From assembly GCA_003439945.1 (NCBI GenBank), contig QVRM01001782.1, positions 1,777,501-1,841,500 of the forward strand: a stretch of 64,000 nt of DNA, given 5' to 3'. Numbering within the stretch: position 1 is the first letter of the stretch; each line of letters opens with the position of its first letter. This stretch comes from Dermanyssus gallinae (lineage: Eukaryota; Arthropoda; Arachnida; Mesostigmata; Dermanyssidae). Below the pieces are notes generated by a model. The model ran no database searches, was not told the DNA's origin, and saw nothing but the letters and a program-made list of their open reading frames with translations. Below, piece after piece: positions 1-11,759 of the stretch. The position numbers and the translations under genes were made by a program.

Positions 1-742
1 ATGTTTAAGTGCTAATAAGATTCGTTTATACAGCACGGGACGTGGACTCTTTGTAGCGGGCTGATACGCTTTCTCGCCCTTAGCGGTGTTCCTAATAGGT
101 TGAACTCACGCGGCAAAAGACAGGTCCACCAGTTTGTTGACCTCTAATACAGCGATGTCGCAAATCTTAAGATACTCCACAACAACGCTTTGTTAACACT
201 GCTACAATGAGTTTGTCAATCCTATTCCTGTGGCTGCTGCTGCCGCCATGTCGGCGATTCTCGCTGATAAGGCTGTTGTGGTTACCCTTGTTTTGCTGTT
301 TCTGTTGCTCTTGCGTTTAGCATGATCTTATGAATAAGTTAATATTTTAATGATTGATGTCTGGTCGATTATCACTGATGCAGTTAACACGATTTGTTGC
401 TGTTGAGCCGGATGTGTTTGTTGTGTTCCCTTGCTGTGGTGTCCATCGTAGTGGTAATCAAGTATGTACAAACAGTCCAACAGTTTTTGACAAGTTTTGC
501 TTCTATTTGATTGAATAAATATCGTTGTAATAAAAAAACTTTGCCTACCATCTCGTCCCGTCAGTCGTAGAGTATCGGACGTTGGGACAGCACACAACGA
601 GCGATACGCTTAAAATGTAGAGTTATGTATTATTGCCAGACTCCGAACGCCACAAAACAATGATTCGTCACTTAGTAAGCCTTCACTTAATGGCTTGCTT
701 GCTTGCTCGGGTAGAGGCAAACTTCAGGAGGACTTTTCTCAC
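1..742. other. Left-edge non-coding stretch
   Basis: No convincing exon is seen. The sequence is of mixed composition with short CTG/TGC and TTG runs. If the exon at 743-988 is real, this stretch is the start of its first intron. Confidence 0.4.
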
Positions 743-988
743 CCACCGACGATAAGAGCGAAGCGTAGAATAATTGGCGACAAGAACAAGCACCGACCCA
801 CAACGAAACGCTGCAGTTGATGGCTGTCGGCGCTTCACCACCTCAGGTGATTTCCCGAAGTGAAGTTCCCTCTTAGTCCCCACAATTCCATTGGTGCTCG
901 TTTCATAGCCGTCGACAAACAGGCAGCTGGGTCTGTCCACTGGGCTGGGCAATGATGAGCTCATGGGTCTCGTCTCTCCTTGAGCCAT
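743..988 (-). CDS. Candidate first coding exon of a minus-strand gene leaving the window on the left
   Basis: An ATG at 988 (context GGAAATGG) opens a frame of 82 codons that reaches a good donor, TGG|GTGAGA, in phase 0. The frame runs on past it without a stop to 683. The translation is ordinary in composition, beginning MAQGETRPMSSSLPSPVDRP, and has no simple repeat, which is unusual for this window. A TATATA element on the minus strand near 1122-1133 lies about 135 bp upstream and could be a core promoter. I recognise no domain. What is seen is the frame, the donor and the TATA-like site; that it is a first exon is inference. An alternative donor CCTGAG|GTGGTG lies inside it. Confidence 0.35.
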
Positions 989-1545
989 TTCCGGACGACA
1001 GACGACGAGATGGTTTTCCGTCGTTCAATCGATCGATTCAACACTCGACCATAGCATTGGTCGTTGGTCAACCTCAATCATCTTCTCCTCGAAATCGGGT
1101 GCGGTCATTGGTCAGCGCTCGACATATATAGCGACTACTTCACATGGCTGGCTGGCTACTTACGCAAAGGCCTTGAGTATCAGCCAATCATGTTCATTTT
1201 GTCAAAAATCGTCCAGAATATCGTCCTCTACCGTTTTCTGCTGCGCTTGTTTGCCTCGGCGTATTGGCCATGATGCCTATCGAGAAAAACACCAGCTCAA
1301 GAACGCTCAACAACAATCAGTGAGTACCGAAAAACCCGCACACACTCACACCGAGACCACACAAAATAGACCACAGGTAATACAGATAGCTATAAAATAC
1401 AGCTTGCGCGTTACTATTTGTTTTAAGCGTCGTCGTCGTCGTCATCATCATCACCACCACCATCACCACCTCACGCATGCATGCATGCTAAGCAATGTGA
1501 GCCCAATAACACAAACACACGTCCTCTCTCTCCCACGCAGATATA

Positions 1546-1616
<71 letters not shown>

Positions 1617-2542
1617 TATATATATATATACATACATATATATATATATACATACATACATACATACATACATACAACCGGACGCATCCACACCGAAACA
1701 TACGGATGCTCACGTGTGTACATCTAGACTTCGACGAAGAATCAATGTCGAGACTAACGCACTAGCGTAATACCGGTACGTTAGCCCAAGCCCACAGTGC
1801 ACAGGTCAAGTACAGCAACACGACATTAATCCGTTCATTACAGTGAATCACCGCAGTCCGAGTTGGGGACGAAAGATAATTTCCAACAAGCAGAACCGGG
1901 CGAGACGATGGGCAAAATCTAACAAGAGAGAGAGAGAGTTGCTGACTGATGACAGAGCAATAATAACGATGGTAATGAGAATGATGATGATGATGATTGC
2001 GATAATACGTTATATCAATATGACAGCTTACACAACAAGCCTCCCTCTCCCCCTCACAGACAGCATCAGCATCAGGCTATCATCTCAACATGTTTCTCGT
2101 CAAGTTAGCTGATGAACTGCAGCTACAGGACAATCAGCTCAAAGCCACTGTTTTTTCTCTTGCGGCCAGCCAAGCAATCTGTCTGACTGGACAGTGTACA
2201 ACGACAGCGTTGCTTGACTCCCCAACAATTTCCTTACTTTCTCTCTCTCAAGAGGACTCGCTTGTCTACGTACATAATAGTAGTAGTATTTGTAGTAATT
2301 ATAATAATAATATTATATTAATAACAAGAATAATAGTGACTAGTGAGAGATGGTCGTGACCTTCATTCCAGGCAATCCTCGACACTGACACCGTTCAACT
2401 AACTCGGACAATACAAATCCACCGAAGCAGCTTCTTCTCGGCAGCGAGCTATGCACCCCACGATCGTAAAGCATCGTCAGTCTCCTCTATCGTGGAGCTC
2501 AGGTGGTAGGGATGAGTTACGTCGTCTGATTATGCCATTTAC

Positions 2543-2589
<47 letters not shown>

Positions 2590-3368
2590 CATATGTATAC
2601 ATATACACACATACATACATATATGTATACGCACACATGATTCATCTGTGCCACGTGTAGATAGATAATTGCCGCTGCAGAGCTTTCCAGTTAGAGACTA
2701 AGGGTTCTTTCTAGCATACCTTAGTGTTGTTGGTGTTAGTGGTGGTAGTTAGTGATCGTTAGTAGCTTGCGTGTTGTTGTTTTGACTGTTGGTTAGCACG
2801 TAGCACGTAGGATGCACGCATTTGGATGTATTTGGATAGATGTCGGCAGGTGTCCAAGCAGCATCCGTACGTCTGACGCGTTCCATAAATTCCACTATTA
2901 CTTCCACAACAACAACTACTACCGCTACTACTACGGCATTATAGCAGTGTAGCACCTCTATTTGCGGCAGCCTGCCTGTCTAGTTAAAGGGTTAGGGGTG
3001 CGTCGAAGGGTCTTCTCCTCCTAGGTCGTTTGGCATTCGAGAATACCGAACGACCGACTGACAGCTTGGCAGCGAGCAGATGACTTCGATGAATGCTGCC
3101 GTGCCACCAAGCCATTGGTGCTCCTTGGTGTCTATAACTGTAAATCTATCCATTTATGTTCTCTTAACTAACATGCCACTAATCACGCCGCCGATAAACC
3201 GCTAAAACCTCTTTAGCGGCTGGTCAAAATGAAATCCCAACTCGTTTACGTTACATCCTCCTCCTCCTCCTGCCCCCCCCCCCCTTCCAATCTACAATTC
3301 ACAATGCAAGCGCAGCCGGGAGTGAAATTGAGTGTAAACTAGTTGAGCTGTTGTCGTAATCCGTCAGA
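989..3368. other. Repeat-rich stretch
   Basis: Holds (AT)n at 1541-1674 grading into (ATAC)n, a second (AT)n/(ATAC)n at 2543-2632, GTC/CAT runs near 1430-1475 and a C12 run at 3273-3284. A plus ORF at 2090-2359 starts with MFLVKLADELQLQDNQLKAT but has no splice or signal support. An 8-bp stem, CCGCTAAA/TTTAGCGG, lies at 3199-3219. Otherwise nothing supported. Confidence 0.4.
1541..1674. repeat. (AT)n/(ATAC)n microsatellite
   Basis: AT dinucleotides grading into CATA repeats. Confidence 0.95.
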
Positions 3369-3473
3369 ATGCTGCTGGTGCTGCTGCCAGCGTTTTCGTG
3401 CATCTCTTCTGCGTCGTCCGCTGCCTTCATCGACTTCCAACTATCCAACGTCGGCTTCGCATACGGCCGCTGA
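3369..3473 (+). CDS. Candidate short secreted peptide ORF (34 aa)
   Basis: A short ORF from ATG 3369 to TGA 3473. Its first 18 residues (MLLVLLPAFSCISSASSA) have the form of a signal peptide: a hydrophobic core followed by small residues before a plausible cleavage site. The remainder, AFIDFQLSNVGFAYGR, ends in Gly-Arg, the arrangement that in peptide precursors can give a C-terminal amide. It lies opposite to and downstream of the minus-strand gene ending at 4093. The ORF is so short that chance is a serious alternative, and the leucine run comes from a CTG repeat. No family is recognised. Confidence 0.22.
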   Translation: MLLVLLPAFSCISSASSAAFIDFQLSNVGFAYGR

Positions 3474-4092
3474 TGCCACTTGATTGACTGTTATATTGAA
3501 CATCATCATCACACCACTACTACCATCATCAACATAAGTATTATCATCAACATCATCATGTCGAGAAAATATTGAGCATGACGACCTCATTTTCATACGC
3601 CCCTTCTCCTCCTTCTTCTTGCGTATTCATCTCCACCCTTAATTTACAAATACGACAGCCCTATGTAACATTGATTTCCTTCATCGATCGGCGATCTCCA
3701 GCTGGTCATTCATCTCTTTAGGCCAATGCCGAAGCTCGAAAGCATAAAAAGAAAGCGGGCGCCGCTCCAGCGAAAAGCGAAACGCAACCATTTTACAACA
3801 CCACACTGGGCTTATCTCTAGGCTGATAACTAACTGTGTGATTTGCGAAACTGCCGGCCCGGAGGAGGTGTCGGCCGGTCACGACGCTACGAATGGCGGC
3901 TCATCGTGGCCTATACGCTAGACAATATGATGTCTCTTCTGACGCGGCCGCATTCGGCGACGACAGTCATGTTAATGATGATGATGATGATGATGAAGAT
4001 GAAGATGAGGACGGCGGTAACGATGAAACTTCAAGGACCCCCATATGTCCCTCCAACAGGGTTGTGAGGTGCACGCGTGACCGCCATCAGCC

Positions 4093-4305
4093 CTATGTCA
4101 TCAACATTCGGCGGCCTTCCCTCTGAAGTTGCAAACGATCCAATTTATCGCCGGCCTGCACCTGTTCGTCATCTTCGAATGGTTCCTCCTTTACTCGAAA
4201 CATGGCCTGTGCGTCCGTCATCTTGGCCAGTTCGGACTCTGCGGGGGACGCTAGATGGCGGTCCTGTGGTGAGGCAGTCTCGGATAGCTTCATGTGGTCG
4301 ACCTC
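4093..4305 (-). CDS. Exon D (terminal coding exon) of the minus-strand putative nuclear regulator
   Basis: Acceptor CCCGTTTCGCTTTCAG| precedes base 4305. The exon reads 70 codons in phase 0 and ends at TAG 4093-4095. The translation is rich in Glu, Asp and Lys and includes FRVKEEPFEDDEQ, whose VKEE core matches the psi-K-x-E sumoylation consensus common in transcription regulators. It ends with a charged, helical-looking tail (DKLDRLQLQREGRRMLMT). The preceding exon C ends in phase 0, so the join needs no adjustment, and the coiled-coil of exon C continues a few residues into this exon. No exact AATAAA was seen within about 400 bp downstream, so the poly(A) site is unknown. An internal GAACAG|GTGCAG could be a cryptic donor. 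The function is inferred from composition only. Confidence 0.7.
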   Translation of the reverse strand, partial: EVDHMKLSETASPQDRHLASPAESELAKMTDAQAMFRVKEEPFEDDEQVQAGDKLDRLQLQREGRRMLMT

Positions 4306-4584
4306 CTGAAAGCGAAACGGGATTGCCGTCAAGGTTAATGTACTTCATATCTCTCTCTCTCACTCTCTCTTTCTCTTTATCATTAGTCGCGTGTGTTGCA
4401 TGATAATTGCACTTGTAGTTAGCGTCCTGCACAACGACTGAAATCATTTTCTTGTTGTTGTTGTTGTTGTTGTTCCCGTTACAGCATGTGACGCCTACCG
4501 CTTGCTACCGTGACTTAACTGCAATTGCCGCTGCTGCCGCTGCCTTGAGCAGACTCGCATCCAGCTGTTCCGCCACGCACTATA

Positions 4585-4622
<38 letters not shown>

Positions 4623-7132
4623 GGTCCTGTTTCTTCATAAAAACGTTTTATGGCAATATATTTTTTCATATATATATATTTTGTTTTTTGCCTCGAATCA
4701 CCACGGATGCACCCACCGCCCCTCCAGCCCGCGGACAGGACGATCCAATCTCCCCTTATGAGTATACAGAAATTCCTCCTGTAGGGCGCACTCCATATCT
4801 GTTAGATAGGTCGTATACTCGAACGGCAAGCGTGTCACAAGCGGGTAGTAGTAGCCATTCGTGTGTCTATTCAACTGCCAATTCACCGTCACTACCACCA
4901 TGACTATTAACAACAACAGCCAGCGACAACAACATGCGCTTGTTGTTGTTGACGTCGAACAACGCCTTGACTCATAACCTCCTAGCAGACGACACCCAGC
5001 CAATCCCGTCATGGCCAACCGTTGTTAGCGACCGGCCCGGTCGAAGAGGCCCAGCCGAAATGATGCCCGCAGCTCGTCTAACGCTCTCGTGTAATATACA
5101 CACTAAGGTATACACAGATCTTTTGGCGTAGCGTTGTAGTCCGACCAGCCGCAGCAGCAGCAGCAGATAACGCTGTACGCTGTGCTGTGTCTAAGGGTAA
5201 GCAAGAGTGAATCAGTAACAGTGGGAGGGAAGAGGCTTCCTTCGAAGCAGGCGAGCTCAGGTTGAGGCGATGTGACCCTCAAGAGGATGGATGTAACCCT
5301 CCCTCCCTCCCCACAATGTCAAAACGTCAACGTCGAGCAACGTTCGCGAGTTTGCTGCCTCGCAGCCGCTGCAAGGTCGTCGCTCACAAGGTCATCATTA
5401 TCATCATCATCATCATCACCTGAAGCGGGCGGTTAAATCAATCCGCTTCGATTACTACTAGTAGCCGTAGCAGTATTTGCAGGAGTGGTGGTATCTCAGT
5501 CATTCCTGTAGTAGTAGTAGTAGTAGTAGTGGTCAATGAAGTAAAACGAAAGTAGTTCCGTTGGAAATGGTTGTAACATACATTCAATAAAATAAAAAAA
5601 AAATTAAAAAAAGTAGTAGTGGTGCTGCTAAGAGTAGGGAAAACCGCGCGCTCTCTCTCGATCCCCCTCCCTTCATTACTTTGTTTCTTCTCACGACTTT
5701 GTTGCCTAGTAACGAGTTTTTCCGTCTGACAGCAGCTCGCTTGCTTAATTGCCGAACTCACATGACGGCTGATTACTGCTGCTAGAGAATCAATAGGATT
5801 CGTTCATTTTATAGTAGAGATTGCACGAGAAGCGTCTTCACTATTATTATTATTATTATTATTATTACGCGCCATGTTCTTCTTTATTATCGATCTCAAT
5901 CCGTCGGGCGTTATTTTTGCACGCTCTTTCAGCATTGCAGTACGAAATCACGATTTCGTAAGTTTTTTGGATTCCACCCGCAAGCAGTTGCAACAGGAAC
6001 ATCAGCGGTAGATGCAGCGACAGCAGCAGCAACTCAAGGCTAGAGAAGGCAGATTCAGACAGATCTTCGCGTACATGGTTGACGATCCACATACCTATAT
6101 CCACATGAACGTGGGATTCGAGCTTTACGAGGCTATATGCGAATCGAATCTATATGCAAGCCAGACCAAACGAACGACCAACAACCACAACAACAACATC
6201 ACAAGATAAGACCATCATCTCATCAGCACCATTCTGATCTTAGGTAGTCGGTGGAGGTAGTTGCTGTTGTCGTTGGTGTTGCTGCACTTGTTGTTGTTTT
6301 TACTGTTGTCGTGTATCTGGCTACTCACTCATTTGCCTTATCTCGATCCTCTACATCTGCATCTAGATGCATGTTTGTTACTACTGTCCCCATGGCAGCT
6401 GTTGAAGGGCCGGCGACCGCGGGAACGACGACACAACAGCAACAACAAAAACAAGAGCAACAACAATAGCAGCAACCAAAACAACAACAACAAAGCAGCA
6501 ACAACAACACTTACAGCAACAAAAACAAGAGCAACAACAATAACAGCAACCAAAACAACAACAACTGCAGCAATAACAAACAACAACCGCAATAATGCTG
6601 GCGGCGGATGCCGTCGATCAGCGACGCGTCGCTGGAAGGGGCAACGTTTTTCTTGGAGAGACAGCGACGACATCTTGTGTGCCATCCGTGGCCATAACGT
6701 CAGTCAGTGGTGTCGTGGCAGAGCAAACAATCCATATGCGCACGTGGCGCACGCGTGTAGGCGGTATCTATATGCTACTGTATATGTACGTATGTACGCA
6801 AGTTTAGCTTAACAACAACATCAACGACAACAACAACAACAGCAACAACAATGCCGATAACAAAACAACAATTTCGATGAGGTTGATGCAGCCGTACGAC
6901 AACATGGATGACATATTTTTACCACAGCAGCTGTATCCAATCCGTCCTTTCTTGACCTTTTTTCTCTCTCTTTGCTGGTGCTCTCGCTCGCTAAGTGTTA
7001 TCTAATTTGTCTGTGAACCTCTATCAAGTGTTTACTTATCAGTAATCGTAAAGCACCCTCCGCACGCACTTTCCCCCTTCCTGGCTTACCCTTTGACCAG
7101 AGATAACAAGGGAGCTCTGTGGCGTGTGGGAC

Positions 7133-7174
<42 letters not shown>

Positions 7175-8147
7175 CGAGGGCAAATCACAAAGTACTTTAA
7201 ATATGACGCCAGACCGAAGCCACTAAGGTGTTCGGGCTTTTTTTGCTTAGAGGCGTCATTCATCTGAAGAAAACGAGGCTCGGCGATTTTTTAAAAGTCA
7301 AAAATTACGGAGCAACGATTCTGCATCAAGTTCTGCGTTAAAAACTAAATAATATATTCTAAAGTGACGGAAAAATTACGAACTGCGTATAAGTCCCGAA
7401 ACACTTCTGTGACGGGTGTGAAGAAACCGAAACTGGCCCTAGTTCGGAAAAAGGTCTTTGCCGTCAATAAGATAAATCTTTGTTTGTTTAAATGGAAAAT
7501 AAACCGGATCTTCATTGTAGTGGAGCAAGCTAATCAAAATAATAATAATATTAATAATAATAATAAAAGTAACATACTCAAAGGGTCATTTTGTTGACGG
7601 AGCGTGATTACTGCGAGGCGTGCACTGGTTACGTTCGTATACGTATCGGTATAAAAACAAAACAGCTGTAGCAACGCCCAAGCAAACAGTATAAACCATA
7701 CACATTAATGACTACGCAATATAGGAGCAATATGAAGAATAAACACGAAACAGCAGTGGAGACTATAGGATAGTAAATGCCTTTATGGGAATAAATAATA
7801 CTCCGGTAGATGGGCGCGTACGTATAGACCCTACAATGTGCATGCGTACATTAAAATACAAATTTGACCGGTAATGTAATCGAATATTCCTTCCACACAG
7901 GGTGATCGCTGTACTCCCCGGGGCAAACATATTGTTTACGCATACATCATACTGTTTTTGCTTGGTTCTCCAGAACGACGATTGTTTGTGCTTACGTCAA
8001 CGCACGTTTTTACAAGATTTTTTCGTGATGAGCACACATCATATATCTGTGGTGTCGACACGTGTGGTGATATTGTGTAAAGTGATAATGCAATAAATGC
8101 AGTATATATGGTGGGTTATGAGTAGTCGAGATCGTTTTTTAACAAAC
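4306..8147 (-). other. Intron C-D of the minus-strand gene
   Basis: Begins GTTTGT and ends TTTCAG on the minus strand. It contains (AT)n at 4586-4619 and 7135-7171, GTA/TAG runs near 5510-5532, a poly-A tract near 5589, ATT runs near 5840-5865, CAA-rich DNA at 6440-6590 and 6810-6850, and AAT runs near 7538-7566. A plus ORF at 7899-8077 follows a neat acceptor (TTCCACACAG|) but is open in two frames and is not called. Confidence 0.6.
6434..6565. repeat. Imperfect tandem duplication in CAA-rich DNA
   Basis: Two copies of a roughly 55-bp unit (ACAGCAACAA..AAACAAGAGCAACAACAAT..CAGCAACCAAAACAACAACAAC) at about 6434-6492 and 6513-6565, separated by about 20 bp. Confidence 0.7.
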
Positions 8148-8353
8148 CTTTTCGAGCTGCCGCTTCTGGCGAGCGAGATGGTCGACAACCTGCTGGTAGC
8201 CGTAAACCATTCGGGCGGCCTCAGCGAGAATGTCATTACACGCCTTCGCGTTGAGGCTATGCATCTCGAGTACTCGCCGAAGGCCGGTCATGTCGCCGGG
8301 CCAGTAGAGCGCCGCTGGCGAACACGATAGGTGTCGTTCATCCAACTCCGGAC
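8148..8353 (-). CDS. Exon C of the minus-strand putative nuclear regulator (helical/coiled-coil segment)
   Basis: The acceptor GGTGGTGCTGTACAG| precedes 8353 and the donor CTCGAAAAG|GTTTGT follows 8148. The 206-bp exon takes two bases to finish the glycine codon begun in exon B and ends in phase 0. After ELDERHLSCSPAALYWPGDM it becomes strongly alpha-helical, including ACNDILAEAARMVYGYQQVV and DHLARQKRQLEK, with hydrophobic spacing suggestive of a coiled coil or dimerisation helix running into exon D. Codon choice is G/C-ending and repeat-free, which makes this one of the most convincing exons in the window. I do not recognise the family. There is no bZIP basic region in front of the helix and no zinc-finger motif. 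Confidence 0.72.
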
Positions 8354-8442
8354 CTGTACAGCACCACCCCCCAGCATGCCCAGAGTACACCCGCATCACA
8401 CAAACAAATCAATACATAGATTAGTATATAGTTCCATTCGTG

Positions 8443-8485
<43 letters not shown>

Positions 8486-10188
8486 TGTGCAACTTAATTA
8501 AGTGTCGATTCAAAATGAATGGCAGAACGAAACTCTGGCCTGGTGACCGCAGCAACATAGTTCGCACGATTCCCTCCCGTGAACTCCCCGATAAAAAAAC
8601 CCAATTGTTACGTCAAACAGAAGCGTCAAATGAAACCCCCTTTGTGCAAATGAAGGCGTTTTTCTATTCCAGTCTGATAGTTTCTAGCTTTCCCAACCTT
8701 GACAACAATTATTGCTCCTAGAGCAGAGAAAGAATATAACACAGGCGCTGCCTTTTGATGAAAACAATATGTTTAAAGACTACTCAAAAATTACAAAAGT
8801 CTCTTAGATACACATGCATACAGACAGACGCTCACAACTATTCTATCTAGGCAAGGCGCTCATTACTAGGTAGGCCAAGCTTCAATAATTATCTTAAGCC
8901 GATTTACCGGCCACCTGAGCATAAATTCATATTGACTAATAATGTTTTTGGCCGTTTGCAGAGGGAACTAGCATATGAGGCTTCTATCACAGGCGCCATA
9001 TAAAATTACATCATATATAATTGGCAGGAAGCCAACTATATATGATATAATTGATGATCAGAGCACGCTTAACCCAGCTCACACGTTCATACGTCACAAT
9101 TGTAATCATTTGTTTCTTTCTGACTCTCTCTCTCTCTTACTCTCGATCTCTTTATGTTTCTGACACATGATTATTCCAGCCATTTGTTGTGTTTCACATA
9201 TTGTAATGACAATTAGTCACACCTTGTGGCGTGGCACGTGGTGTGACTACGTCGTTTGTACGTGTGCTCCTGTGTAAGCATAGAATCGTTGATCTATCTC
9301 TATGGTTTCATCGTCGTCGTCGTCGTTTGCGATTCAGCCGTTTGCCACCAGTGACATCCTCTCGAGCCGGCGTACACCCGCAGAGCCTATCTATCATCTA
9401 TACATCTTAACGCCAGCGAATGCTACCAAAGCCTGATATGTGCTAGGTAGGTAGATCGCGAACGCGGAGGACATCGAGCAAAGGGCGCACACCAGCGGCC
9501 CTCGGCAACGCTGGGAGCTGCCGCCGCCGTCAAAGCGTCGACATCTGGGCCGTTTGTGCTAAAGCGGGCTGTTGGCTACTACGAGCTGTCGCTCGCGATG
9601 CTCCTGCACATGCAGAACCTTGTCGTCTTCGTCGTCGTTGTTGTGCGAGTAGCAGTAAGATATTGATATATGTCAGATTTTTGTTTAAACATACAGTTCA
9701 TTCAAATAATTAGCTTGAAGTTTCTATAGTTGTAGTAGCGGTAGTTATAGTAGCGGTAGTAGTAGTAGTAGTAGTAGTAGTAACGACAGTAAATACTTTT
9801 TCAAAGCTATCTCCCTCACGGAGAGGGAGAGTAAACGAGCTGTCAGAACGTCAACCTCCTACGCTTTCTTTTTTTCGTCTGACTCCGAATTGCACCCTCC
9901 AAGCTCTCACCGTTCCTCTTGCAATTTCTGTGAACGTCCATCCAACGTTCGTACTTCGTGTAGCTCTTGGGGTGTTTGTTGTTCCCGTTATTATTATTAT
10001 TATTATTATTGTTGTTGTTTGCTGCTATTCATTATTCTAGCTGTTGCTATCAATCCTGTTAGCATTATTGTTTCGTGCTTGCTGCTTTTACAGTTGCTGT
10101 CACTGTGATTGCTAATGCTGCCGTCGTTGTTGTCGTTGTGGTTATTGATGCTGCTGTTGTTCTTGTTGTTGTGTTGGTGGTGGTGGTG

Positions 10189-10587
10189 ATGGCTGCAATC
10201 TCAGATAGCGTCAACACGATCCCATCGCGGAGTCATTGTGAACTCTGTCGTATCGCGTCCTGCCGAGTCTCCGTTCACCACGACGACGAGTGGAGATTGA
10301 CACAGACAAAACGTTTCAAACGACGAAATATGCCGCGTAGAATGGTGGCGCTATTGGTGAACCGGCACCCCTCCACGAGTCCATCAAATCAACCACACTC
10401 GTTGGTTGACTTGATGGACTCGATCGAGGTGACCCATAGGCGAGCCAGTGAAACACAGCAGTACCAGCACGACCAACAGCAACACATTCAGTCCGTCGCT
10501 GCCCCCCCCCGCAGGACGGCTCCAGTATATCGGCCCCACCGAACGCCGCCCAACAAACAAGACACGACCAGTGACGTTTTCAACTAG
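10189..10587 (+). CDS. Candidate intronic ORF (132 aa) on the opposite strand
   Basis: From ATG 10189 (context GGTGATGG) the frame is open to TAG 10587. Apart from a short Gln run the translation is not repeat-driven. It includes a paired-cysteine stretch (HCELCRIASCRVSV), a basic patch (KRFKRRNMPRRM) and a Gln-rich part. The frame also extends upstream through a Val-rich GTT/GTG repeat that probably is not coding. It contains the 47-nt inverted repeat at 10376-10422. It lies inside intron B-C of the minus gene, antisense to it. No family is recognised. An alternative is that it is non-coding DNA made open by period-3 composition. Confidence 0.25.
   Translation: MAAISDSVNTIPSRSHCELCRIASCRVSVHHDDEWRLTQTKRFKRRNMPRRMVALLVNRHPSTSPSNQPHSLVDLMDSIEVTHRRASETQQYQHDQQQHIQSVAAPPRRTAPVYRPHRTPPNKQDTTSDVFN
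10376..10422. repeat. Inverted repeat, 20-bp arms with 7-nt loop
   Basis: The left arm 10376-10395 (CGAGTCCATCAAATCAACCA) and right arm 10403-10422 are reverse complements except at one position, around the loop CACTCGT. Such a foldback could form a stable hairpin in RNA from either strand. Confidence 0.9.
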
Positions 10588-10813
10588 CTAGGTGCGGGCT
10601 AGGTACGGGTGCTGAGGCGGGAACTGACGATCTATTCGATGGTGAACCAAACAACCAACAGCCAGCAGCCACCAAAGACAACTCGGCAACTTGCTGCTCG
10701 ATCGTTGCCAGGCTCTCGTCGCTGTTGGTACTGTTGCTAGCCGGTGTTCGCCGGTACCTGCTGGTTTCGGCGAAAGAAGCGCCGGTTTGCTGGAACTGTG
10801 CTCGTGTACTCAA
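10580..10813 (-). CDS. Candidate minus-strand exon or ORF inside intron B-C
   Basis: An open frame on the same strand as the main gene, ending at TGA 10580. The repeat-free translation includes TGASFAETSRYRRTPASNST and a helical stretch, DESLATIEQQVAELSLVAAG. An acceptor-like GAGCACAG|TTCCAG near 10798 would put it in phase 0. That does not match the phase-1 donor of exon B, so it is not a simple cassette exon of that gene. It could belong to another transcript or be chance. Confidence 0.2.
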   Translation of the reverse strand: MSTRAQFQQTGASFAETSRYRRTPASNSTNSDESLATIEQQVAELSLVAAGCWLFGSPSNRSSVPASAPVPSPHLAS

Positions 10814-11327
10814 CTCTCAACACACACACAAACTCCTGCGTATCTACGTCCTGCTGCTTGTTGTGTGCTGCTCCAAGAGACGTCGTCCTGTCAGACGTCA
10901 GACGGCGTCGTCGCCGCACTTTTGCGACGCAATGAGAGAGGAACCAAGAGGCCAGACAGGAGGGGTTGAAGGGCAAGTTGTAGATGTACGTGTAGAGCTT
11001 GCGTGTAGACATTCGGGAAATGAGGAAATGCGAGTAAAATGAGATCGGCTGACAGAGAAGGAGAGAGAAAGAGATAGAGAAACTAAGATAATGAGAGAGA
11101 TTTGAAACAAGACAGGATAAAGAAACCGGATGTTCACAATGGAAAAGCAGCAGCAACAACAACCACAACAACAACAACAACAACAAAAATAATCACAACA
11201 AAAACAACAATCACTGAGCCACAGCATTGACTACAACAACAGCAGCAACCTTCTTTCATTACCGCCAGTTGCATTGGACACAAAACGACTGACACGCTAC
11301 AGGGCCATACAGCCAGCGAAGAGGACT

Positions 11328-11597
11328 ATGCACCTTAGACTCACACAAACAGACAGGAAGACGCACGCATACATAGATAGATTGTCTATACGTAACAAGC
11401 AAACAGACAAACCTGCACGCAGACACGCGCTCACACGTGTCAACATGTCATGGCACAGTAAGCATCTCATCAAGGCGAGCAATGCTTGCCGAGACAACAG
11501 CGAGCGTTGTCGCTGTTTGGGTTGTGGGTCAGACTACGAACTGACCTACGACGGCACCGGCGGTATGAGCAAGCTCGACAAGAGTCGTTTGCTCTAA
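11328..11597 (+). CDS. Candidate ORF with a Cys-rich C-terminal part
   Basis: The frame runs from ATG 11328 (or ATG 11445) to TAA 11597. The end of the ORF reads MSWHSKHLIKASNACRDNSE followed by a CRCLGCG cluster and a Gly/Ser/Lys tail. The C-x-C-x2-C pattern and downstream basic residues recall the start of a BED-type zinc finger as in hAT transposases, but the histidines are not visible and this is only a resemblance. It sits next to the retrotransposon remnant, so a decayed mobile element is a reasonable alternative to a host gene. Confidence 0.22.
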   Translation: MHLRLTQTDRKTHAYIDRLSIRNKQTDKPARRHALTRVNMSWHSKHLIKASNACRDNSERCRCLGCGSDYELTYDGTGGMSKLDKSRLL

Positions 11598-11759
11598 AGT
11601 TAAATATCTTGTTGTTGTTGTTTGTATAGAGAAGTAACTGAAAAATGGGGTTGCACCAACCGACACCACTGCAGGGAACTCACCTGCGAGTGGGGGCCAG
11701 TAGTACGAGACTCCAACCTACTAACAACGAGTCGTCTCCCCATCCTCCCACCAATCGGG

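Noticed and set aside
7899..8096. Frame after a good acceptor (TTCCACACAG) next to exon C
   Set aside because: Open in two frames, inside intron C-D on the opposite strand, with no downstream signal.
8514..8721. 68-aa ORF whose start faintly recalls Tc1-like transposase N-termini
   Set aside because: The resemblance covers only a few residues and nothing like the DDE region follows.
9480..9660. Plus frame with SGPFVLKRAVGYYELSLAML and a minus frame after GCATGTGCAG
   Set aside because: Both look coding-like, but neither has both splice sites, and the minus one would stop after about 23 codons.
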